Shown here in pieces: positions 55,130 to 63,151 of a stretch of DNA of 64,000 bases. The stretch is taken from contig CAJYHD010000350.1 of assembly GCA_913773715.1 (NCBI GenBank), positions 12,537-76,536 on the forward strand. The letters run 5' to 3'. The first letter of the stretch is position 1, and each line of letters starts with the position of its first letter. A model generated the notes under the pieces. It did no database searches. It saw only the letters and a program-made list of their open reading frames with translations, and was not told the origin of the DNA. Both the position numbers and the translations under genes were made by a program. The stretch comes from an uncultured Sphingobium sp. (GTDB lineage Bacteria; Pseudomonadota; Alphaproteobacteria; Sphingomonadales; Sphingomonadaceae).

Positions 55130-56253
55130 CAGATCGCGCCGATCCGACTGAGGCCTTGCAAGCCGGAATAGGCCATGTAGCCCGCGATCACGAGCATCAG
55201 GCCCGCCGACGCATAAGGCGCCTTGCGCGCGAAGTCGCCGAACCCTGACCAGCGCTTGCGGATGTGCGTGACGCTGAGCGATGCGATGACGCCGGCGCTG
55301 ACCATCGTCACGGCAAGGCCGACGCTGAACGCGCTCACCAGCACGACACCGAGCGCGAGACGCTTGAGCTGGAGGCAGAGCAGGAGGACGGTGACGGCTG
55401 CGGGGCAGGGGATCAGCCCGCCCGTCAGGCCGAACAGCGCGATCTGGCCGGTCGTTACCTGACGATCGGCGAACCGGCGGCTGATATCGGCGGCGTGGGC
55501 GCGCTCATGCGCGTTCATGTAGGCATCGTCGCCCGTGACCTTCAGTCCATCATGCCCGTGGCCGTGATCGTGCCCGTGTTCGGCGAATGTGAGGTCGTAG
55601 TCATGGCTGTGGCCGCCGTGGCCCAGCGAGACGCGCGCGTTGAAGGCGTGCGGTTCCGGGATCTCCTCGACGCTTTCGATGTAATCGCCCCGATCGACGA
55701 AGCGGAATGTCTGCGAACGGCCTTCGCCGCGATCCGTTGTGAGGATAACATCCGCCGCTTTCCAGCCACCCTTGGCAAAGCTCGCCCGCCAGCGCGGCGG
55801 CACGCCATCCTCGAAAATCTCCAGACGCATCATGCCGTGGCCGGTGTCGATCGTGCGGATCTCGTCCTCGCCGTGATGGTGGTGGTGATCGTGCGCGGCT
55901 TCGGCCTTCTGATCGGCACGCGTGCGCCAAATCATCCATAGACCGATGCCAAGAACGATGACGGCCGAGCCGAGCAGGAGGTAAGGCTCGGTCGTTTCGG
56001 TGTTGATGCCGCGCCCGAGATATTGCCCGCCAAGCGCGATGCCCCACACGATCGCGGTGTGCGAAAGCGCCGCGCACAGGCCGAGCAGGACGGCTTGGCC
56101 AACAGTGCCACGCACTGCGATAATAAACGCAGCCATCATGGTCTTGGAATGGCCGGGCTCCAGCCCGTGCAGCGCACCGAGCAGCAGCGCGGTCGGGATG
56201 AACAGCCAGAGATTGGAGCTGCCCTGTTGAACGAGTTCGGCGAAAGAGGTCAT
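55129..56253 (-). CDS. rcnA: RcnA-like nickel/cobalt efflux protein
   Basis: This 374-residue inner-membrane exporter has a NiCoT-type helix with GALHGLEPGHSKTMM near residue 30 (His ligands), six helices in all and a very long cytosolic or periplasmic insertion of about 150 residues. The insertion has two His runs (AHDHHHHHGED and EHGHDHGHGHDG). After it come GLTGGLIPCPAAVTVLLLC and the remaining helices. The insertion is longer than in Escherichia coli RcnA. It is divergent from rcnR, with two operator copies between. Confidence 0.92.
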   Translation of the reverse strand: MTSFAELVQQGSSNLWLFIPTALLLGALHGLEPGHSKTMMAAFIIAVRGTVGQAVLLGLCAALSHTAIVWGIALGGQYLGRGINTETTEPYLLLGSAVIVLGIGLWMIWRTRADQKAEAAHDHHHHHGEDEIRTIDTGHGMMRLEIFEDGVPPRWRASFAKGGWKAADVILTTDRGEGRSQTFRFVDRGDYIESVEEIPEPHAFNARVSLGHGGHSHDYDLTFAEHGHDHGHGHDGLKVTGDDAYMNAHERAHAADISRRFADRQVTTGQIALFGLTGGLIPCPAAVTVLLLCLQLKRLALGVVLVSAFSVGLAVTMVSAGVIASLSVTHIRKRWSGFGDFARKAPYASAGLMLVIAGYMAYSGLQGLSRIGAI

Positions 56254-56313
56254 GGTGCGTCCCGGCAAGCCCGGCGGTCGCGACCGATCGGACGTGAAGT
56301 TCGGGCAGGTCCA

Positions 56314-56331
56314 TATCCCCCCATGGGGATA
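56314..56331. promoter_or_regulatory. RcnR/CsoR-type operator 1
   Basis: TATCCCCCC-AT-GGGGATA, a G/C tract flanked by AT-rich ends, as bound by RcnR and CsoR family repressors. One of two copies 23 bases apart between rcnA and rcnR. Confidence 0.7.
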
Positions 56332-56336
56332 GAGTC

Positions 56337-56353
56337 TATCCCCCCGGGGGGTT
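56337..56353. promoter_or_regulatory. RcnR/CsoR-type operator 2
   Basis: TATCCCCCCGGGGGGTT, six C followed by six G. The start of the tract matches operator 1. The spacing of two helical turns suits two bound tetramers and double repression of rcnA and rcnR. Confidence 0.7.
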
Positions 56354-56390
56354 GCTCGACAAAGTTCGTCCGTTTGTCTTATAGGGTGAC

Positions 56391-56660
56391 ATGGCCCATT
56401 ACGATCATTCCAATCATCCCGCGATCATCAAGCGGCTCAACCGTGCGACCGGGCACCTGAAAAGCATCGTCGGGATGATCGAAGAGCAACGGCCGTGCGT
56501 CGATATCGCGCAGCAGCTTCAGGCGGTGGAGAACGCGATCGCCAGCGCCAAGCGCGCGCTCATCAACGATCATATCGATCACTGCTTGGTTCACGCCGAA
56601 GAGGGCGAGGGGACAAAGGTGGCGGTGGAGCAGTTCCGGGCGATATCCAAATACTGGTGA
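56391..56660 (+). CDS. rcnR: RcnR/FrmR-type metal-sensing repressor
   Basis: This is an 89-residue all-helical repressor of the CsoR/RcnR family. The metal ligands of RcnR are present: His3, Cys36 (EEQRPCVD), His61 and His64 (INDHIDHCLVHA). It would release DNA on binding Ni(II) or Co(II). It is divergent from rcnA and close to G/C-tract operators; a similar tract also precedes mntP downstream. Confidence 0.9.
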   Translation: MAHYDHSNHPAIIKRLNRATGHLKSIVGMIEEQRPCVDIAQQLQAVENAIASAKRALINDHIDHCLVHAEEGEGTKVAVEQFRAISKYW

Positions 56661-56700
56661 TCGCCTAATCGGACAGGGTTGATCGGATTCGGCTTGTACA

Positions 56701-56718
56701 TATGCCCCCCAGGGGATA
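56701..56718 (+). promoter_or_regulatory. Third RcnR-like operator, before the mntP riboswitch
   Basis: TATGCCCCCC-A-GGGGATA resembles operator 1 near rcnA in 15 of 18 positions by eye. A TTGATC box lies 16 bases before the TATGCC start of the tract, so the operator would cover the -10 region of the mntP promoter. Confidence 0.6.
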
Positions 56719-56732
56719 CGGGCGTCTCACTT

Positions 56733-56836
56733 TTGGGGAGTAGCTACCCGCTGTTGCGGGGCCATCGTCAACATCCTTGAACCTTCCGGTTCGTGGCGAT
56801 GGCAGCAGATTTTGATCTGCCCGGCGAGACCAACGA
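56733..56836 (+). promoter_or_regulatory. yybP-ykoY manganese riboswitch
   Basis: The conserved parts of this riboswitch are in order: GGGGAGTAGC at the 5' side, CGTCAACAT in the first metal-binding loop, and CCCGGCGAGACC at the 3' side, with pairing segments between (GCAGAT/ATCTGC). It binds Mn(II) and controls genes for Mn export. It lies in the leader of mntP, ending about 70 bases before the mntP ATG. Confidence 0.85.
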
Positions 56837-56903
56837 TGCGCTACCTCTCTCGTGGCCGGAGGTGGATTGCGTCGTTCGGTTGACGGCCCTTGGACGTATA
56901 TCA

Positions 56904-57467
56904 ATGACGGGTTTGCTAACGCTCGGCGCTCTTGGCGCCAGCTTGTCGGTCGACGCCTTCGCTGCGGCGGTGGGGAAGGGTGCGACCAATCAGCGCAATC
57001 GTTGGCGCGATGCCTTACGTGTCGGCGCCGTGTTCGGCTTCTTCGAGGCGATCACGCCGGCGATTGGCTGGGCGATCGGCCTGGCGCTGAGCACTTGGAT
57101 CGCGGCAGTCGATCATTGGATAGCCTTCTTCCTGCTTTTCGGCGTCGGCGGGCATATGATCCATGCAGCGACGAAAAGCGACGTGGACGCGGGTCAGCGC
57201 GCTCAGACCGGCGTGTGGCGACTGGTCGTTACCGCGCTCGCCACCAGCATCGATGCAACGGCGGTGGGTGTCAGTCTCGCGGTCATGCAGGTCAATATCC
57301 TGACCGCGTGCCTCATCATTGGCGGGATCACCACGGTCGTCGCCACGATCGGCGTCATGCTCGGCAAGCACGCGGGACGGTATATCGGCCGCTATGCAGA
57401 GATGCTGGGCGGGCTGACGCTCATCCTCATCGGCGGCACGATCCTCTACCAGCACCTCACCGCCTGA
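56904..57467 (+). CDS. mntP: MntP manganese efflux protein
   Basis: This is a 187-residue membrane protein with six helices in two repeated halves. The two Asp-containing signatures are LSVDAFAAAVGKGA in TM1 and SIDATAVGVSLAVM in TM4. It exports Mn(II). The ATG at 56904 matches the usual MntP N-terminus; an earlier in-frame ATG would run into the riboswitch. The riboswitch upstream should switch it on with Mn(II), and a Ni/Co-type operator may add transcription control. Confidence 0.88.
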   Translation: MTGLLTLGALGASLSVDAFAAAVGKGATNQRNRWRDALRVGAVFGFFEAITPAIGWAIGLALSTWIAAVDHWIAFFLLFGVGGHMIHAATKSDVDAGQRAQTGVWRLVVTALATSIDATAVGVSLAVMQVNILTACLIIGGITTVVATIGVMLGKHAGRYIGRYAEMLGGLTLILIGGTILYQHLTA

Positions 57468-57524
57468 CCTCAAACCAGCGCGCCGCTTGCTCGCTTGGCG
57501 GGGAAGCGGCGCGCGATTTCGCAG

Positions 57525-57722
57525 CTAGTCCGCGATAAAGCTGCCGCGTCCTCCCCGGAACGCGCCGACGACATTGCCACGATCCCAATGGCCGGACAGG
57601 ATGCCGCGCCGGGGGATGCTTCCGACCGGCTTGCGGCGCGCGGCGAGTAGCCGCGCGCGGCGTGTATCGCGATCGATGGGCAAGCCCGTCATGATGTCGA
57701 TGGCGGTGCGCAGCGGGGTCAT
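57525..57722 (-). CDS. Small basic plasmid protein
   Basis: This is a 65-residue protein rich in Arg, with RDTRRARLLAARRKP in the middle and a Gly-rich end (GRGSFIAD). It overlaps the gene upstream by four bases (ATGA), which supports it as the last gene of the ardC-containing run. No family is recognised; the sequence pattern is common in sphingomonad plasmids, as far as I recall. Confidence 0.55.
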   Translation of the reverse strand: MTPLRTAIDIMTGLPIDRDTRRARLLAARRKPVGSIPRRGILSGHWDRGNVVGAFRGGRGSFIAD

Positions 57723-58036
57723 GCGGGCCGCCACTGCTCGACCAGCGCCGCCATCGCGTCGCGGTAGCCCCAAGCATCGGGATAGACGGACGGCTCGGCC
57801 GCCAGATGCGCCATGACGATGAGCATGTCTTCCGAGATGCCGGGATCGCAATTGCAGAGGTGAAGGACCGGAAAATGGCCCCATGCACTGCCGTCCCACC
57901 ATGCCAACAGGAAGTCGGCCGCACGCGAGGCTTGGCCGGTATCGGACCCGGCGACGACGATCAGGCGGGCAATGGCCTCGCCAACGTCCTCGAAGCTGAC
58001 AGCCCGGATTGCGGGGCGGCGTTGGGGTGGGCTCAT
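57719..58036 (-). CDS. DUF7673-like small plasmid protein
   Basis: This is a 105-residue soluble protein with a helical first half (EDVGEAIARLIVVAGSDTGQAS broken by turns), then FLLAWWDGSAWGHFPVLHLCNCD, and a helix pair at the end. I recall this pattern from DUF7673-type proteins encoded near ardC on plasmids, but the name is not certain. It is coupled to the small gene downstream. Confidence 0.6.
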   Translation of the reverse strand: MSPPQRRPAIRAVSFEDVGEAIARLIVVAGSDTGQASRAADFLLAWWDGSAWGHFPVLHLCNCDPGISEDMLIVMAHLAAEPSVYPDAWGYRDAMAALVEQWRPA

Positions 58037-58056
58037 GACTATTCGCTTCTGCTCCT

Positions 58057-58710
58057 TCAAGCGTGGAAGGGGACGGGGACCAACAGCGCATCATCGATCG
58101 GCTCGACGTCGCGCAGCTCCACCATCACGATCTTCTCTACCCGCTCGGCGCCGGTCGGATCGAGATAAACATAGGTGTGGCCTGCAAACACCGGGCTGCA
58201 CAAGCGCCAGATCACGCCTTTCCGACCGATGCGGCGTTCCGCGCGCCCGTCATAGGATGCGAAAGCGCCCGCAATCCGGACCCGCTGCGCGATCCGCAGC
58301 CAATTGGCTGCGCCGTCGATGACGACGGCCAGTTCCTCCGGCGAAAGAGCCGGTCGGCCGATGCCGAACGTCGCTTGGGGATCGCGCGCGATCCGGGACA
58401 GCTTCTCCTCGACCGGTTCCGGTTTCCAGTCGCTGACTGGCCCGGGGGCGGCCTTGTACATATGCGTTACCGGCTTCCCGCCGAACAGGTCGGGTTGTAC
58501 GCCGACAAGGCGGCGGTGGAACATCGCCTTGTGATAGTCGCGCCGCCATTGCGCTTCGGGGGTCAGCGGCTTCGCATTTGGGCCATCGCGCATGATCGCG
58601 ACCAGCTCGTTAAACTCCTCCTCGCTCACCGTGGCGACGCTCGGGTCAAAGACAATGCGCGCCGCCACGCCCCGGCCCCCGTCGGGGCCGGGATCGTCGG
58701 CGGCGGTCAC
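58057..58710 (-). CDS. Uncharacterised protein encoded next to ardC
   Basis: This is a 217-residue soluble protein with GTG start overlapping the ardC stop (GTGA). It shows RIVFDPSVATVSEEEFNEL, then YKAAPGPVSDWKPEPVEEKL and a basic C-terminal half containing WRLCSPVFAGHTYVYLDPTG. No catalytic motif stands out. It is one of several co-oriented plasmid genes after ardC. Function unknown. Confidence 0.65.
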   Translation of the reverse strand: MTAADDPGPDGGRGVAARIVFDPSVATVSEEEFNELVAIMRDGPNAKPLTPEAQWRRDYHKAMFHRRLVGVQPDLFGGKPVTHMYKAAPGPVSDWKPEPVEEKLSRIARDPQATFGIGRPALSPEELAVVIDGAANWLRIAQRVRIAGAFASYDGRAERRIGRKGVIWRLCSPVFAGHTYVYLDPTGAERVEKIVMVELRDVEPIDDALLVPVPFHA

Positions 58711-59642
58711 GCCGCCGCCTCCAGTTCGGGCGCTGTCTCGACCGCCATGCGGCTCAACAGCCAGTCGGACGCGTCCTGCGCGAGCCGTGCGGCGGTGAAG
58801 ATGCACTTCTTGTCGTTGCGGAGCGCTTGAAGCCAGTTCGCCAGATAGGCGGCGTGGTCCTCGCGATCGTGGAGCTTGATGCCGATGGTGGCGCTGACGA
58901 ACGCGGCCCCAAGCTCGGCGACCAGTTCCTCGCGAGCATAGTCCTCGCGCTTCGTGGAAATGAGGGAGGGGCGGGCAAGGCGGTCAACGTGCCCCGTCGC
59001 ATGGCAAAGCTCGTGCGCTAGGGTCGAATAATAGTCGTCGCTGGTGTGGAAGTCGGCAAACTGCGGCATGACGACATGATCGCCGCTCGGCTGATAATAG
59101 GGCTGGGAACCGAAGTGCTTGAGGGTGACGGGCACGCGGGCAAAGAGCGTGTCCAGTTCGGCGTCGCGCTGGTCGGGATTGGTCGCGGTGATGACGGGCA
59201 AGGGGGCAGGATATTTCGCCTCGATGCCGTCGATCTGCTCGGCATTGAAGACGGTGTAGCGCTTGAGGAACGCCACCTGACGCTTGCCATCCTCGCCTCG
59301 CTCTGCGCCCTCCTGTGCCTTGCTGTCGGCGTTCACCTCGATCTTGTTGGCATAGACGACGGTTGAGCCCTTCTCGCCCTTGCGGACGCAGCCGCCGAGC
59401 GCGAGCGCCTGCTTGAAGGTCAGCCAATGCGGGGAAGCATAGCCCTTCGTCATGGCGGCAACCCAAAGGGTCAGGACGTTGATGCCGCGATAGGGAACCG
59501 CCGTCGAGCGCAGCGGGATGGTGGGTGCGGTGCTGCCGTTCCACGATTTCGACCAAGGCCGGGTGCCCGCCTCGATCATGGCGATCATCTGATCGGTGAT
59601 TTCCTGATAGATGTCGGCCCGGTTGTCGGTGATCCGTCCCAT
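58707..59642 (-). CDS. ardC: ArdC antirestriction protein
   Basis: This is a 311-residue protein with N-terminal ssDNA-binding domain (DIYQEITDQMIAMIEAGTRPW split at the turn; SWNGS) and a C-terminal zinc metalloprotease-like domain with HELCHATGH and the downstream Glu in EELVAELGAAF. ArdC proteins protect incoming plasmid DNA from restriction during conjugation. This supports a mobile plasmid. It is the first gene of the run ending near 57.5 kb. A decayed copy of its C-terminal part lies near 60.8 kb. Confidence 0.93.
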   Translation of the reverse strand: MGRITDNRADIYQEITDQMIAMIEAGTRPWSKSWNGSTAPTIPLRSTAVPYRGINVLTLWVAAMTKGYASPHWLTFKQALALGGCVRKGEKGSTVVYANKIEVNADSKAQEGAERGEDGKRQVAFLKRYTVFNAEQIDGIEAKYPAPLPVITATNPDQRDAELDTLFARVPVTLKHFGSQPYYQPSGDHVVMPQFADFHTSDDYYSTLAHELCHATGHVDRLARPSLISTKREDYAREELVAELGAAFVSATIGIKLHDREDHAAYLANWLQALRNDKKCIFTAARLAQDASDWLLSRMAVETAPELEAAA

Positions 59643-59774
59643 GATTGTCTTCCTTTCCTCTGAGGCTGAAAGCCGGTCGCAACAGCAACCGGCTCTGCCT
59701 TTCCGGCGAGGAACGGGATGGGGAGGGAGGGCGAGAATCTACCGCTGGCGCGGGCGAGCCGCCCTAGCGTGGCC

Positions 59775-59792
59775 GACGCCCTGCAGGGCGTC
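59775..59792. repeat. 18-bp perfect palindrome
   Basis: GACGCCCTGCAGGGCGTC is its own reverse complement. It could be a protein-binding site or the stem of a hairpin without loop. It lies about 130 bases before ardC on the ardC strand. Confidence 0.8.
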
Positions 59793-59940
59793 GAGTGCCA
59801 CGCTTGGCGGATTACACGGGCGGTCGATTGTCGTTCGGGAACGAAAGGGCAGCCGCCCTTGGTGTTCCCCGGCGCTGGATGGCCTCCGGGGGAGGGCAGC
59901 GGCGCGAACGGGCTTACGCCGCGCCCTAGGCGCTTCGATC

Positions 59941-59962
59941 AGGTGTGCCACGTGGCACACCT
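59941..59962. repeat. 22-bp perfect palindrome, copy 1 of a repeated site
   Basis: The 22 bases are fully self-complementary around TGTGCCACGTGGCACA, extended by AGG and CCT. The 16-base core recurs at 60829. Two copies flank the membrane-protein gene at 60.1-60.7 kb. Confidence 0.85.
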
Positions 59963-60081
59963 TTCACGCGAGGATCGTCACCCAATAGGGCCGAGACGGC
60001 GGTACGGCGGCTTGGTCGGCGCAGAGAGCGAAAGGAGCGGTGCTTGCAGGGTCGCACCCGGCTTCACGCTGATCCTAGACG

Positions 60082-60705
60082 TTAGCGTTCTGTAGCAACC
60101 CTGTTGAATAGAGCGCCATCTATAAGCTGGATCTCTGCCGTTTTGAGGGGCCGCACACCCTCTTTGGTGAGAACCCATGTCATGTCGTTGGATTGCCCCA
60201 GCGTGATACCTGACACCTGCTTTCCTTCGAGATGGTAAATCCACACCTCCCCTCGGGTGATGTTACCTATGCGGTCTTTCGCTCGGATCGTACCTGCAAC
60301 ATGGCCAGCGGCGACCACAATGAGGATGACAATGGTCCCGCACCCCACCCGAGCCATAAACAATGTCAGAGGATCAAAAAACGGCGGCCTATGCGATGCA
60401 GCCCTGGCGCGGTCGAAGAGCTTGCCGGCAATCAAAGTAAGCGCCGTCACGATCAGCAGCGGCAGGATCGCTGTAAGCCACGCGCCGGTTGTGGTGATAA
60501 TGGCACCGAGGCCCTCCACCGCAACTGCAATGTTCGAACCGCCAAGATTGGTCGGATCGATGGCAAAACGGCCGAAATAGGCCTGTCTGTAGGTCCACCC
60601 GGCAAAATAGATGGCCGCTAATATGGTGGCGATCACGAAGGCGGAGTCAAACGCCTTGGTGACGAGTTCACGCGGTGAGGAAGATGTTCCAGGGCCTGCG
60701 GGCAT
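60082..60705 (-). CDS. Uncharacterised membrane protein
   Basis: This is a 207-residue protein with three to four helices (AFVIATILAAIYFAGWTY, TGAWLTAILPLLIVTALTLIAG, VGCGTIVILIVVAAGHVAG) and a C-terminal soluble strand-rich part. A strong AAGGAGG ribosome site precedes the ATG. No family is recognised. It lies between two copies of the TGTGCCAC palindrome and looks like cargo of a small mobile unit, which is inference. Confidence 0.65.
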   Translation of the reverse strand: MPAGPGTSSSPRELVTKAFDSAFVIATILAAIYFAGWTYRQAYFGRFAIDPTNLGGSNIAVAVEGLGAIITTTGAWLTAILPLLIVTALTLIAGKLFDRARAASHRPPFFDPLTLFMARVGCGTIVILIVVAAGHVAGTIRAKDRIGNITRGEVWIYHLEGKQVSGITLGQSNDMTWVLTKEGVRPLKTAEIQLIDGALFNRVATER

Positions 60706-60769
60706 TTGTCCTCCTTACGGGAATGGCTTTGCGAAGCGGCGTATAGATCCCACGTACACGGGTGGCTGG

Positions 60770-60832
60770 ATCGTCGAGCTGACGAACGCGGCCCCAGCTC
60801 GGGAACCAGTTCCTTGCTGGCGTAGCTGTGCC
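60770..60832 (-). pseudogene. Decayed fragment of ardC
   Basis: About 60 bases resemble ardC around its EELVAELGAAF codons: minus-strand GAACTGGTTCCCGAGCTGGG (ardC has GAACTGGTCGCCGAGCTTGG), then CCGCGTTCGTCAGC. A one-base loss puts the match out of frame. The rest of the gene is missing. It ends beside the second palindrome copy. Confidence 0.6.
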
Positions 60833-60844
60833 ACGTGGCACACC
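60829..60844. repeat. 16-bp palindrome, copy 2 of the repeated site
   Basis: TGTGCCACGTGGCACA, identical to the core of the 22-base palindrome at 59941. It borders the ardC fragment, so the site may mark a recombination point or a repressor operator before the DUF3800 side. Confidence 0.8.
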
Positions 60845-60912
60845 CCTCTTCATCGCTGGAACGATGCGTCCGACCCGGCCGAGTGATATGCCGGCGGATT
60901 GACCCGCCGGAG

Positions 60913-61746
60913 TCAGGCCGGCGTGTCGTCGTTGCCCGGTGCAGGCTGTGCGAGACCTGTATCGACGACGGCGGGTAGGGCTTCCACCGTTTCGACCTCG
61001 GTAGCGGCCGTTTGCAGGCGGATCGAGCTTCGCACCGATGCCGCGTCGAGCCGGTCCTGAAAGTAGGTCTGCGACCAAGCCATGTCAGCCCATTCGTCGG
61101 GGCGCGCCTGATAGGCGCCGACGCGGCCGACCAGACCACATAGCCAGTCGGCGCACTGGCATGTCTGGTAGCGTTCGCTCTCGACTTGGAAGGGCGGCTC
61201 GATGATGCGACGCCGGGGGGAGGGGCCACCATACATGGCTTGGCTCGCGCGAGTCAGGATGGCGTCGCGATCCTGATGCTCGTCCATGACGATGACCATA
61301 TCGGCGTCGTTCTGATCGGCATATTGGTTGAGGCGCTTCATCGCCTCGCCCAGGACCGTGAGGTAAAGCGCCTGCGCCTTAAACTCCGCGACGGGGCGGT
61401 TCTTCTCGAGGCCAACGTAGAAGACATGCCCGCCGCTTGCGCGGATCTTGTTGAGGATGCGATTGGCCGCCGTGCGAACCTGCCGGTATTTCTCGACGTT
61501 CATGCTGGTGAAGAGGGCCGAGCCCTTCTTCTCCCATGTCGCGGGATGCTGGCCGCTTTGCCCGATCTCCCAAGCCAGCATGTTGCATTTGAGCTGGTAG
61601 AACCAGGTCGAGAATTGCCGCACGGATGAGTAGGGGAGGATCATGCCCCCGAGCCCGAAAACGGGACTGTCATTGTAGGCGGGATCGTCGCGCGCGACAT
61701 ACGGGCCGATGTGGCCAAACTCGTCGAGATAAGCGAAATACAGCAT
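60913..61746 (-). CDS. DUF3800 domain protein
   Basis: This is a 277-residue protein. It starts with the DUF3800 signature YFAYLDEFGHIGP (acidic residues of an RNase H-like fold), then a central part with VIVMDEHQDRDAI (further Asp/Glu of the site) and a C-terminal helical part with CADWLCGLVGR. DUF3800 proteins are predicted nucleases found in mobile elements and near defence genes. Upstream lies a hairpin leader. The start is the Met directly before the YFAYLDE block; earlier codons overlap the hairpin. Confidence 0.85.
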   Translation of the reverse strand: MLYFAYLDEFGHIGPYVARDDPAYNDSPVFGLGGMILPYSSVRQFSTWFYQLKCNMLAWEIGQSGQHPATWEKKGSALFTSMNVEKYRQVRTAANRILNKIRASGGHVFYVGLEKNRPVAEFKAQALYLTVLGEAMKRLNQYADQNDADMVIVMDEHQDRDAILTRASQAMYGGPSPRRRIIEPPFQVESERYQTCQCADWLCGLVGRVGAYQARPDEWADMAWSQTYFQDRLDAASVRSSIRLQTAATEVETVEALPAVVDTGLAQPAPGNDDTPA

Positions 61747-61752
61747 GCAGGT

Positions 61753-61800
61753 CCCCAGAATCGCGAAAGCCCACGCTAAGCGTGGGCCTCGGAATTGGGG
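61753..61800 (-). ncRNA. Structured leader before the DUF3800 gene
   Basis: On the minus strand a perfect inner stem GCCCACGCT/AGCGTGGGC (61769-61787) with a one-base centre is enclosed by an outer pairing CCCCA/TGGGG. The whole lies 7 to 54 bases before the start codon. DUF3800 genes are known to be preceded by several conserved RNA or DNA hairpin motifs, so this may be a member. Confidence 0.55.
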
Positions 61801-61868
61801 CAGCCCGTGAGCCGCGTCCGTCAACAGATATGAGCGATGAGCCTGGTGTTGTCAAGAACGGACGCTGA

Positions 61869-62147
61869 TTACTCCCCTGAGCGAAAGGCGTCCTCAATGA
61901 TGGGCAGGTATCGCTCCACCTGCTCCTTGTCGCTCTCCTGCTCATCGGCGGGAAGATCGGCATAGTCGGTCGCAATCTGCTTTTCCCAGCGTTCGACAAG
62001 ATCGGCGGGGATCAGCAACGAGCCGTCCTCCTGTTTGGTCGCCTTGCCGTGCATGTAGCGCTGCCAATGCGACCAGCGCTCATGTTCGATCGCGGCGAGG
62101 CGTTCGACCAAGGTCTTACGGGCGTCAGCGGCGAGAGGCTTTGCCAT
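61869..62147 (-). CDS. Small RyR-domain-like protein
   Basis: This is a 92-residue soluble protein. The pattern IEHERWSHWQRYM, then WEKQIATDYADLPADEQES and DKEQVERYLPII resembles the RyR fold (aromatic pair, Y-x-x-L-x-x-E-x-x-x-x-D), a ligand-binding module that also occurs in bacterial conflict systems. It starts one base after the caspase stop on the same strand. Function is inferred from pattern and neighbours only. Confidence 0.6.
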   Translation of the reverse strand: MAKPLAADARKTLVERLAAIEHERWSHWQRYMHGKATKQEDGSLLIPADLVERWEKQIATDYADLPADEQESDKEQVERYLPIIEDAFRSGE

Positions 62148-62148
62148 G

Positions 62149-63138
62149 TTAGATCAGCCCGCTTTCCACCAGACTTCGATAATGCTCGCCCAATACAGTC
62201 AGCTCGCAGGCTTTGCTGCCCATCGCTGCGTGCCACATATGCGGTGCATCGACGGGGCGCACGAGGTTGACCCTCACATACCGTTGGAGCACCGCGAATA
62301 TCGCGGTTTTCTCCGGGTCCGGCGGTGGAATGGAGGGGTCGTTCTTCTGCTCCTCCGACCGCTCGGGCTCAAATGCCGGATCGAGAGGGAATTGGTAAGT
62401 GGCGGTCGGAAAATGCTTCGCCAGCGCCTGAAGATCGGTCAGCGCGATCGGGGGTGCCGCCTTGCGCAGCGACACGAAGGTTTTGACATTCGTCTTGAAC
62501 ACCGGGCGCTGCTTCCACGGCCCAAGCGACTGGTCGATATGAGCATAGACGCTGCCCGGCGTGACGTCGCCCAGCAGGTTGGCGGCGGCGCCGCCGAGCG
62601 CGTCGACGAACAGGCTGGTGAACACGCCGGCACCGCCCCCTTCGACCTCCATCGCATATTGCTCGGCGGTGGACGCTGTGAGGATGGTCATGCCGTCGCG
62701 GATTTCCGCAGCGGGATGGGTGGGACGTTCCCCGGCAGCGCCACTATGGCAGCTATCGAGGATGATGATCTTGTTCTTCGCCCCGGAATTGGCAGCGAGC
62801 GTCATGATGTCTGAAAGCGGCAGGCCATCGTCGCCGCTGCGGCTGTCGCTGGTGCAGAGGTAGCCGCCGGTGTCCTCGATGAAGCCATGCCCGGCGAAGT
62901 AGAACAGGGCGATGTCCGCGTCGTCGGCATAGAGTTCGCGGACAGCCGCCTTCAGCTCCTCGCGATCGACCAGATCGCCGGGACCGGTGCCGGTCAGGAG
63001 CTTAGGTGTAGCGAAGTTGACGGTGCCGTCGGCGTGGCGCTCGAGCATGGCCTTCACCGAGTGCGCGTCGTTCACGCACCCGCTGAGGTTCCCGATTTTC
63101 TCGTAATGGTCGATACCGACGATCAGGGCCTTGCGCAC
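62149..63138 (-). CDS. Caspase-like (C14 family) protease
   Basis: This is a 329-residue cytosolic protein with GTG start and a metacaspase/caspase p20-like domain: [10 protein letters not shown] strand, catalytic His84 in YFAGHGF, catalytic Cys130 in ILDSCHSGA, then [13 protein letters not shown], as in bacterial caspases. The C-terminal 90 residues are an extra Pro-rich and helical part of unknown role. It lies 13 bases after a TIR-like gene. In TIR-caspase defence pairs a nucleotide made by the TIR protein activates the protease. Confidence 0.87.
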   Translation of the reverse strand: MRKALIVGIDHYEKIGNLSGCVNDAHSVKAMLERHADGTVNFATPKLLTGTGPGDLVDREELKAAVRELYADDADIALFYFAGHGFIEDTGGYLCTSDSRSGDDGLPLSDIMTLAANSGAKNKIIILDSCHSGAAGERPTHPAAEIRDGMTILTASTAEQYAMEVEGGGAGVFTSLFVDALGGAAANLLGDVTPGSVYAHIDQSLGPWKQRPVFKTNVKTFVSLRKAAPPIALTDLQALAKHFPTATYQFPLDPAFEPERSEEQKNDPSIPPPDPEKTAIFAVLQRYVRVNLVRPVDAPHMWHAAMGSKACELTVLGEHYRSLVESGLI

Positions 63139-63151
63139 CGTCGCCTCCGGC

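Larger units (their letters stand above)
59643..60081. other. 439-base gene-free region upstream of ardC with palindromes
   Basis: I see no convincing gene here. It holds an 18-base and a 22-base perfect palindrome (listed separately) and the GTGCCACGC-like half-site at about 59797. Such a stretch could be a leader or control region for ardC, or part of a plasmid maintenance site. Confidence 0.5.

Noticed and set aside
57457..57924. A longer reading frame across the small plasmid genes near 57.5 kb
   Set aside because: The ATGA-coupled short genes fit better with neighbours; the long frame has no protein-like pattern.
59775..59792. The 18-bp palindrome as a terminator
   Set aside because: There is no loop and no T-run, and no gene ends close by.
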